Source: an uncultured Eubacterium sp.
GTDB taxonomy: Bacteria > Bacillota > Clostridia > Lachnospirales > Lachnospiraceae
NCBI GenBank assembly: GCA_934358495.1
Contig: CAKRKO010000025.1
Span: forward strand, 1-30,291
Reading direction: 5' to 3'
DNA length: 30,291 nucleotides
Notes under the pieces: generated by a model
What the model saw: the letters and a program-made list of their open reading frames with translations, nothing else
Told to the model about the DNA's origin: nothing
Database searches by the model: none
Program-made: the position numbers and the translations under genes
Part shown: piece by piece, positions 24,650 through 30,291 of the stretch
Layout of the letters: every line of letters starts with the position of its first letter
Numbering within the stretch: position 1 is the stretch's first letter

Positions 24650-27600
24650 ATGTCCGAAGTAAAGAATAAGAAAAAGAAATCCAGTATGATTCAGGTCAGT
24701 ATTGGTGTTCTGGCAGTTATTCTGGCTATTCTTATTATTATAATGATGGGAATTGTTTCTGATATTCAGGGAACGGCCCGTATTGTAAATTATACTGGTT
24801 TAGTCCGTGGAGAGACACAGAGGATCATCAAGCTGGAGGTTGCCGGGGAACAGGACGATGCAATGATCCAGGATGTAAGGTCTTTCATTGATGGTCTGCG
24901 CAATGGAAATACGAAACTGAATCTGGTATATCTGAATGATACGGATTTTCAGAATAAAATGCAGGAACTGGACGAGGGATTTTCTGATCTGTATAAAGAA
25001 ATCTGTTTGGGGCGGTCTGAAGGATATGAAAAAACAGATATTATATCCAGAAGTGAGGATTTCTTTGTAATCTGTGATGAAGCAACAGGTCTGGCCGAAA
25101 AATATTCGCAGAAAAAAGCCACATCCTTATCATTGCTTGAAAAATATATCACAGCAGATATTGTTGTGTTGATGCTGCTGATCGGATATGAGTTTATAAA
25201 AGCAATACAGTATGCTGCAATGAACCGTCTGTTGCAGCGAAAAGTATATCTGGATGATGCGACAGGACTTCCGAACAAAAATAAATGTGAAGAATTACTG
25301 AGTGAGGAAGAAACGGATGCAGATACCGGTGTCTGCAGTTTTGACCTTAATAATCTCCGGCGTATTAATGACAGCAGAGGACATGAAGCCGGTGATGCCT
25401 ATATCCGTAGATTTGCTATCTGCCTGCGGGCTTCCATACCAGCAGAGCAGTTTGTGGGAAGAGCAGGTGGAGATGAGTTTCTTGTAGTTACCCATGGACT
25501 GGACAGGGAACAGATGACACAGTGCCTTGAAAAGGTGCGCAGAGATATGGCAGAGGAATCCAGAGTGTATCCGGATACTCAGCTAAGCTATGCGGTAGGT
25601 TTTGCACTGGCCTGTGATTTTCCCGGAAGTACAATGAGGGAGCTGTTTAACTGCGCAGACAAAAACATGTATATCAATAAGAATCATGTAAAAAGGGAAG
25701 AGGCTGCAGCAGAAAAGAATCAGGGATATCAGCTGTTAAAGCTGCTTAATCAGCACGGCAGTAATTTCTCAGACTGTCTGTATTGTGATGCCAGGATGGA
25801 TACCTATCGGGCGATTCGTTCCAGTGAAAATTTTTTCCTGGCCTCTGATGGTGCATATTCCGGTGCAGTGGAACAGATCATAGAGGAACAGATTGAAAAG
25901 TCCTGTCAGGCAGATATTCGCGAAGGGCTGCAGATTTCGGAACTTCAAAAGAAAATGCATACGAAGAAAGATGTGCTGGAATATGAGTATAATATCGGGA
26001 AACAGGAGGCATATAACCGCCTGACACTGATTCCTGTGGACTGGGATGAGGACAAAAAGCTGCATCATTTTCTCCTGGCATTTGAAACCATCCGAAAGAC
26101 TTCTGAAGGTCAGACAGGGGCAAAAGAGCAGCTGCAGCTTTATTATGAACAGCTGAAACAGTCTATCCTGGAAAATGACAGCTATGTGGATGCGCTTCTG
26201 GAATTGTCAGATGTGATCTATACAGTAAATCTGACAAAGGATGTTCTGGAAAGAAGGATTGTACTGAATGGAAAAGAACAGAAGAGCCGGGAACTTTTTA
26301 TGGATTATTCACTTCCATGTTCTTATCAGGATTACTGCTGGGAATATGAGAAAAAAATCACCCAGGAAACAATTGCCGGTTACTGTATGACAGATAATTG
26401 TGAAAAGCTTCGTAAGAGGTTTGAGAACGGAGAAACAAATATGTCTGTGGAGTATTGTGCTCGCGAAGATGATGGAAGTATCCGCTGGGTACAGAAAACA
26501 GTTCTTATGACCAGAATGGTGGTGTTTGATACAGAAATTTTTGCTGAGATCCCTATGATTTATGCAATCATTCTGTTGCAGGATACCACACAGAGACATG
26601 AACGGGATGAGCAGGAACAGGCACGCCTTCAGGCTGCATTTAATGAAATGCGTGCCGAGAGCAGGGCGAAAACGAATTTCCTCAGCCGTATGAGCCATGA
26701 TATCAGGACACCTTTGAATGGTATTATTGGTCTGTTAAAGATTGATGAGACCCATTTTGAGGATAAAGCACTGATACGGGAAAATCATAAAAAGATGAAG
26801 ATAGCAGCGGATTATTTACTTTCCCTTATTAATGATGTTCTGCAGATGAGCAAAATAGAGGAAGGTCATATTGTTTTGACTCATGAATATATCTGTCTTA
26901 AAGATCTGGTCTATGAGATTGAGAGCATTATCACACACAGGGCAGCAGATGAGGATGAGGATATTCAGTGGATTTATGAGAAAAATAAGGAGGATATTCC
27001 CTATCCTTATGTCTATGGAAGCGCACTGCATCTTCGCCAGATTTTTCTGAATATCTATGGAAACTGCATTAAGTATAACCGTCCGGGAGGAAAGATTACC
27101 ACGGTAATGGAGGCTGTAGATGTACATGATGGGATCTGTACATACAGATGGACAATTTCTGATACAGGTATAGGGATGAGTGCAGAGTTCCTGAGCCGCA
27201 TTTTTGATCCGTTCTCACAGGAAAAAACAGATGCCCGTAGTGTTTATCAGGGAACTGGTCTGGGAATGGCGATTGCCAGGGGATTGATTGAGCAGATGCA
27301 TGGAAGTATTGAAGTGACAAGTCAGGTGGGAGTTGGATCTGTGTTTGTCATTACCATTCCTTTTGAGATTGCAGGGAAACAGAAAAAGGATGAGGAAATT
27401 GCAGAGAAATATAATATTCGTGGATTGCATCTGTTGGCAGCCGAGGATAATGAGCTTAATGCTGAAATCATAGAAATGTTGCTGACTGATGACGGTGCGA
27501 AGGTTACAGTTGCAAAAAACGGCAGACAGGCGGTGGAGTACTTCGAAAGTAATTCTCCGGGAACCTTTGATGCCATATTGATGGATGTCATGATGCCTGT

Positions 27601-27802
27601 TATGGATGGTATTGCAGCAACAAAAGCCATACGTGCTATGGACAGGGCGGATGCAAAAACAATTCCGATCATTGCAATGACTGCAAATGCATTTGAGGAA
27701 GATGCAAAAAGATGTCTCGCAGCCGGCATGACCGCACATCTGGCAAAACCATTCCAGATAGAAGATGTGGAAAAGGCCATTGTGGAGTGCTGTGGAAAGT
27801 AA
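24650..27802 (+). CDS. Hybrid histidine kinase containing a GGDEF diguanylate cyclase domain
   Basis: A 1050-residue membrane protein. TM1 is at 14-36 and TM2 at about 170-188. The extracytoplasmic part between them has the block ARIVNYTGLVRGETQR, typical of a helical PilJ/NIT-like sensor. The GGDEF domain (about 200-345) has DDATGLPNKN, the metal/substrate block FDLNNLRRINDSRGHEAGD, and an intact GGDEF at 273-277. The inhibitory RxxD I-site before it is absent. Two PAS-like regions span about 350-660, then H683 in RMSHDIRTPLNG, the ATP-binding domain (DTGIGMS, GTGLGMAI) and a receiver with D979 in LMDVMMP. The start at 24650 is set by GGGGGAGG; the open frame runs upstream without a ribosome-binding site, through the pseudogene. 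It is predicted to make c-di-GMP under kinase or sensor control. Confidence 0.92.
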   Translation: MSEVKNKKKKSSMIQVSIGVLAVILAILIIIMMGIVSDIQGTARIVNYTGLVRGETQRIIKLEVAGEQDDAMIQDVRSFIDGLRNGNTKLNLVYLNDTDFQNKMQELDEGFSDLYKEICLGRSEGYEKTDIISRSEDFFVICDEATGLAEKYSQKKATSLSLLEKYITADIVVLMLLIGYEFIKAIQYAAMNRLLQRKVYLDDATGLPNKNKCEELLSEEETDADTGVCSFDLNNLRRINDSRGHEAGDAYIRRFAICLRASIPAEQFVGRAGGDEFLVVTHGLDREQMTQCLEKVRRDMAEESRVYPDTQLSYAVGFALACDFPGSTMRELFNCADKNMYINKNHVKREEAAAEKNQGYQLLKLLNQHGSNFSDCLYCDARMDTYRAIRSSENFFLASDGAYSGAVEQIIEEQIEKSCQADIREGLQISELQKKMHTKKDVLEYEYNIGKQEAYNRLTLIPVDWDEDKKLHHFLLAFETIRKTSEGQTGAKEQLQLYYEQLKQSILENDSYVDALLELSDVIYTVNLTKDVLERRIVLNGKEQKSRELFMDYSLPCSYQDYCWEYEKKITQETIAGYCMTDNCEKLRKRFENGETNMSVEYCAREDDGSIRWVQKTVLMTRMVVFDTEIFAEIPMIYAIILLQDTTQRHERDEQEQARLQAAFNEMRAESRAKTNFLSRMSHDIRTPLNGIIGLLKIDETHFEDKALIRENHKKMKIAADYLLSLINDVLQMSKIEEGHIVLTHEYICLKDLVYEIESIITHRAADEDEDIQWIYEKNKEDIPYPYVYGSALHLRQIFLNIYGNCIKYNRPGGKITTVMEAVDVHDGICTYRWTISDTGIGMSAEFLSRIFDPFSQEKTDARSVYQGTGLGMAIARGLIEQMHGSIEVTSQVGVGSVFVITIPFEIAGKQKKDEEIAEKYNIRGLHLLAAEDNELNAEIIEMLLTDDGAKVTVAKNGRQAVEYFESNSPGTFDAILMDVMMPVMDGIAATKAIRAMDRADAKTIPIIAMTANAFEEDAKRCLAAGMTAHLAKPFQIEDVEKAIVECCGK

Positions 27803-27880
27803 TGCCATCTGCAAGATCTGTTGCCATCAGTAAATTATCAGAAGCAGCTAGTAAGTTAATTTCTGTTCCAATAAAAATAA

Positions 27881-27927
27881 AAAATCAATAGTTTTGGGAC
27901 TGCAATCCTAAAACTATTGATTTTTTT
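27881..27927 (+). terminator. Strong rho-independent terminator of the signalling operon
   Basis: A 19-bp stem (27881-27899 with 27906-27924, one G-T wobble) closes a 6-base loop and runs into seven Ts (27921-27927). The A-rich left arm also allows function on the opposite strand. It lies 78 bases after the last kinase gene; 27803-27880 holds no other feature I can support. Confidence 0.92.
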
Positions 27928-27968
27928 GTTGCTTTTGGAATATAATTAGTAAAGAAAGGAGCATTATT

Positions 27969-29174
27969 ATGATTATAGAAAGAAAAGAATATTTAGAAAA
28001 ACTGATAGCCTGGAAAGATAAGCAGTTGATTAAAATTGTTACAGGTGTACGACGTTGTGGAAAATCTATGCTTCTGGAAATTTATCGCAATTATTTAAAA
28101 GAGCATGGGATTGAGGAAGAACAGATTATTTCTATTAATTTTGAAGATCTTGATTATGAAGAACTGACAGATTACAGGAAATTATATAAATATTTAAAGG
28201 AACGTCTGATTGATGGAAAAATGACATATATTTTCCTTGATGAAATTCAGAATGTAACAGATTTTCCGAAAGTGTTGGACAGTCTTTATATTAAAAAAAA
28301 CATAGATATTTATGTGACTGGTTCCAATGCATATATGTTGTCCAGTGAGATTGCAACTATGATTTCAGGAAGATATATTCAGATTGAAATGTTGCCGTTG
28401 TCTTTTAAGGAATATATGGAGAGTACTGGCAGTATGAATGACAGAGGAATCAAATATGCTGAGTATTTGCAGAATAGTTCATTTCCGTTTACACTGGAAT
28501 TAAAAAATCAGCCAGATGAGATCAGAGATTATCTGGAAGGAATCTATAATACGATTGTTGTAAAGGATATTATAAACAGAAAAAAAATTACAGATACTAT
28601 GATGCTTAAGAGTGTCTTAAGATTTGTGTTTGATAATATAGGAAATCCATTGTCATCAAAAAAAATTGCAGATACGATGACCTCAGAAGGGCGAAAAATT
28701 GATACAAAAACGGTGGAAAAATATCTAGAGGCTTTTAGCGAGAGCTATATTATATATCAGGCAAAACGTTATAATATAAAGGGAAAACAATATTTAAAAA
28801 CTCTTGAAAAATATTATATAGTTGATATTGGAATGAGGTATATGCTTTTAGGTTCGAGGCAGGCAGATGCAGGACATGTTCTGGAAAATATAGTCTATCT
28901 GGAATTGTTACGTCGAGGATATGATGTGTATGTTGGAAAAATCGATTCATATGAAGTGGATTTTGTGGCACAGAATAAAAAGGGAACAGTATATTTCCAG
29001 GTGGCACTGACTGTACGAGATGAAAATACACTTTTAAGAGAATTAAGGCCATTACAGGCAATACGAGATCATTATCCAAAGATTATCTTAACAATGGATG
29101 AAGAACCAGAAGAACAATATGAGGGAATTCGACGTATTAATGCCAGAGACTGGTTATTGGGGATTGTAGACTAA
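27969..29174 (+). CDS. AAA ATPase with DUF4143 domain
   Basis: A 401-residue cytoplasmic protein of the AAA_14/DUF4143 family, whose cellular role is not established. Walker A is GVRRCGKS at 26-33, Walker B is YIFLDEIQ with D91-E92, and a sensor-1-like TGSNA follows near 115. The C-terminal part (about 195-365) is DUF4143, with a nuclease-like core reading EVDFVAQNKKGTVYFQVA, where the usual E-x-K of active PD-(D/E)xK nucleases is replaced by QVA, so cleavage is doubtful. AAAGGA precedes the ATG. The gene stands alone between the operon terminator and a sugar-kinase gene and is more AT-rich than its neighbours (runs such as AAAAAAAATTGC), which, with the patchy spread known for this family, suggests horizontal acquisition. 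Confidence 0.9.
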   Translation: MIIERKEYLEKLIAWKDKQLIKIVTGVRRCGKSMLLEIYRNYLKEHGIEEEQIISINFEDLDYEELTDYRKLYKYLKERLIDGKMTYIFLDEIQNVTDFPKVLDSLYIKKNIDIYVTGSNAYMLSSEIATMISGRYIQIEMLPLSFKEYMESTGSMNDRGIKYAEYLQNSSFPFTLELKNQPDEIRDYLEGIYNTIVVKDIINRKKITDTMMLKSVLRFVFDNIGNPLSSKKIADTMTSEGRKIDTKTVEKYLEAFSESYIIYQAKRYNIKGKQYLKTLEKYYIVDIGMRYMLLGSRQADAGHVLENIVYLELLRRGYDVYVGKIDSYEVDFVAQNKKGTVYFQVALTVRDENTLLRELRPLQAIRDHYPKIILTMDEEPEEQYEGIRRINARDWLLGIVD

Positions 29175-29219
29175 GCAATGCAAATTCATGGTAATAATAT
29201 ATAAAAACAGAAGATACAT

Positions 29220-29432
29220 TTGTTGATAGCAGTGAAAGTGCAAGATAAGTTGCAAAAATATGTTGTTCCTTTTTATGCAGTATGTGATGGGGCTGGATGT
29301 CCGGTGGATATCCGTCTAGAACAGACCAGAGAACTGGCAAGAAGATTAAAAATGAATACTTCTTGTTTTTTGTATATAAATAATTTGGATGTTAAAATAA
29401 TAGTGGTATACTATAATCAGTGGAAAAAATAA
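29220..29432 (+). pseudogene. Unrecognised 70-codon open frame, possibly a remnant
   Basis: This frame begins with TTG, has no convincing ribosome-binding site, and its 3' end overlaps the promoter of the next gene. The segment CPVDIRLEQTRELARRLK looks protein-like, but I do not recognise a family. It may be decayed coding DNA or a chance open frame. Otherwise the 335-base interval 29175-29509 holds only the promoter and leader ORF listed next. Confidence 0.2.
29385..29417 (+). promoter_or_regulatory. Promoter of the PfkB-family kinase gene
   Basis: TTGGAT at 29385-29390, a 16-base spacer and TATACT at 29407-29412, overlapped by a perfect TATAAT at 29412-29417. Transcription would start about 40 bases before the leader ORF at 29458. 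Confidence 0.45.
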
Positions 29433-29457
29433 CGATACGAATAACAGGAGAATTTGC

Positions 29458-29523
29458 ATGAGCGAAAGCGGATTGCGAATGAACGCTTTACGGCGGAATG
29501 GAGAATATGATGAAAAAATATGA
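29458..29523 (+). CDS. Possible 21-residue leader peptide overlapping the sugar-kinase start
   Basis: An ATG at 29458 has a better ribosome-binding site (AGGAG at 29446-29450, 7-base spacing) than the sugar kinase itself. It encodes MSESGLRMNALRRNGEYDE plus two residues and stops at 29521-29523, 14 bases inside the kinase gene in another frame. It may couple translation of the kinase gene or regulate it. It could also be chance; no run of a single amino acid suggests classical attenuation. Confidence 0.35.
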   Translation: MSESGLRMNALRRNGEYDEKI

Positions 29524-30291
29524 TGTAGTGGCACTTGGAGAATTGTTAATTGATTTCACAGAAAACGGAAAAAGTAATCAGGGAAATCCGCTTTTTGAGG
29601 CAAATCCGGGAGGAGCGCCATGCAATGTACTTGCCATGCTGACGAAACTCGGACATAAGACGGCATTTATCGGAAAAGTAGGGGAAGACTTTTTCGGAGA
29701 ACAGCTAAGAGATGCGATAACAGAAGTAGGGATTGATGCAGATGGATTATGTACAGATAAGGAAATCCATACGACACTTGCTATGGTACATACTTATCCG
29801 GATGGAGACAGAGATTTTTCGTTTTATCGCAATCCGGGAGCGGATATGATGCTGAAGAAAGAAGAAATCTGTGAAGACATTATGAAAGAAACGAAAATCT
29901 TCCATTTCGGAACATTGTCCATGACACATGAAGGGGTACGGGAAGCAACAAAAGAAGCAATTCGTATAGCAGAAGAATCCGGTGCAGTTATTTCCTTTGA
30001 TCCGAACTTACGTCCACCACTCTGGAATTCTTTGGATGATGCGAAGGAACAGGTATTATATGGCCTTAAGCATTGTCATATCCTGAAAATTTCAGATAAC
30101 GAAATTCAGTGGCTGACAGGAGAAGAAGACTATACTGCTGGGGTAAACTGGATCAGAGAAAGATATCAGATTCCGCTGATCCTTGTATCTATGGGAAAAG
30201 AAGGAAGTCGTGCATACTATAACGGAATGATGGTAGAAGTAAAACCGTTCCTTCAGAAGAATACAATTGAGACGACAGGAGCAGGAGATAC
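29510..30291 (+). CDS. PfkB-family carbohydrate kinase, fructokinase-like (3' end cut by window)
   Basis: The first 260 residues of a ribokinase/PfkB-fold sugar kinase, a cytoplasmic enzyme that phosphorylates a sugar with ATP. The N-terminal signature is GGAPCNVLAMLTKLG followed by GKVGEDFFG; further family landmarks are FDPNLRPPLW, KISDNEIQWLTG and, at the very end, TTGAGDT, which contains the start of the catalytic aspartate motif. FDPNLRPPLW is typical of bacterial fructokinases (ScrK group), but closely related kinases act on other sugars. The second of two adjacent ATG codons (29510) is preferred because GGAG at 29500-29503 is 6 bases away. The gene runs off the window, so its operon partners are not visible. 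Confidence 0.88.
   Translation, partial: MKKYDVVALGELLIDFTENGKSNQGNPLFEANPGGAPCNVLAMLTKLGHKTAFIGKVGEDFFGEQLRDAITEVGIDADGLCTDKEIHTTLAMVHTYPDGDRDFSFYRNPGADMMLKKEEICEDIMKETKIFHFGTLSMTHEGVREATKEAIRIAEESGAVISFDPNLRPPLWNSLDDAKEQVLYGLKHCHILKISDNEIQWLTGEEDYTAGVNWIRERYQIPLILVSMGKEGSRAYYNGMMVEVKPFLQKNTIETTGAGD

Larger units (their letters stand above)
7775..27927 (+). other. Predicted 20-kb transcription unit: c-di-GMP-linked sensory operon
   Basis: From the promoter at 7740 to the strong hairpin at 27881, nine intact genes lie on one strand. Three junctions overlap (4, 17 and 31 bases) and the others are 44-81 bases apart, except for 240 bases that hold a gene scrap. I see no convincing internal terminator. 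Internal promoters cannot be excluded. Confidence 0.6.

Noticed and set aside
27969..29174. AAA/DUF4143 ATPase as part of a phage-defence system
   Set aside because: It stands alone with no companion defence genes, and the nuclease-like C-terminus lacks the usual catalytic lysine motif; no defence role can be supported.
1..30291. CRISPR arrays, tRNA/rRNA genes, insertion sequences, phage attachment sites
   Set aside because: I found no regularly spaced repeats, no cloverleaf-like tRNA ends, no transposase or integrase motifs and no flanking direct repeats in the window.

Overview
The window looks like a chromosomal segment of a gut Clostridia species, most likely Lachnospiraceae (Blautia-like). 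This rests on the style of the proteins: SHDIRTP-type hybrid kinases, LAGC/LTGC lipoproteins, a clostridial formate dehydrogenase set, and moderately AT-rich DNA with strong GGAGG ribosome-binding sites. The genus is inference. All genes I accept lie on the + strand.

Region 1 (1-6547) is a formate module: a formate/nitrite channel (focA), a fusion of a NuoF-type 4Fe-4S tail with a GltD/NfnB-like FAD/NAD(P) reductase, a cysteine-type multi-cluster formate dehydrogenase (fdhA) and the sulfurtransferase fdhD. Together they would interconvert formate and CO2, exchange electrons with a pyridine nucleotide or ferredoxin pool, and move formate across the membrane. Region 2 (6558-7684) is a single J-domain co-chaperone gene with a consensus promoter, a TACAnnTGTA operator-like site and a 24-bp perfect palindrome in its leader.

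Region 3 (7740-27927) is the striking part. A consensus promoter is followed by a GEMM-I (cyclic-di-GMP class I) riboswitch and a terminator hairpin, then about 20 kb of tightly spaced or overlapping genes: five membrane hybrid histidine kinases, three lipoprotein substrate-binding proteins (two carrying a 5'-nucleotidase C-terminal domain), a REC-HD-GYP phosphodiesterase, and a last hybrid kinase that also contains a GGDEF cyclase with an intact signature. A c-di-GMP sensor RNA, a predicted c-di-GMP synthase and a predicted c-di-GMP hydrolase therefore sit in one transcription unit, with several nutrient-type sensors feeding kinases. No permease, no HPt domain and no DNA-binding response regulator is encoded. 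I read this as an extracellular-ligand-to-c-di-GMP network with RNA-level feedback. Between the last two kinases lies a frameshifted scrap of a type-3 binding domain, a sign that the locus has gained and lost modules.

Region 4 (27928-30291), after a strong terminator, holds an AT-rich AAA/DUF4143 ATPase, a 335-base intergenic stretch with a promoter and a short leader ORF, and the 5' part of a PfkB-family sugar kinase cut by the window end. I see no tRNA, rRNA, CRISPR array, insertion sequence or transposase.
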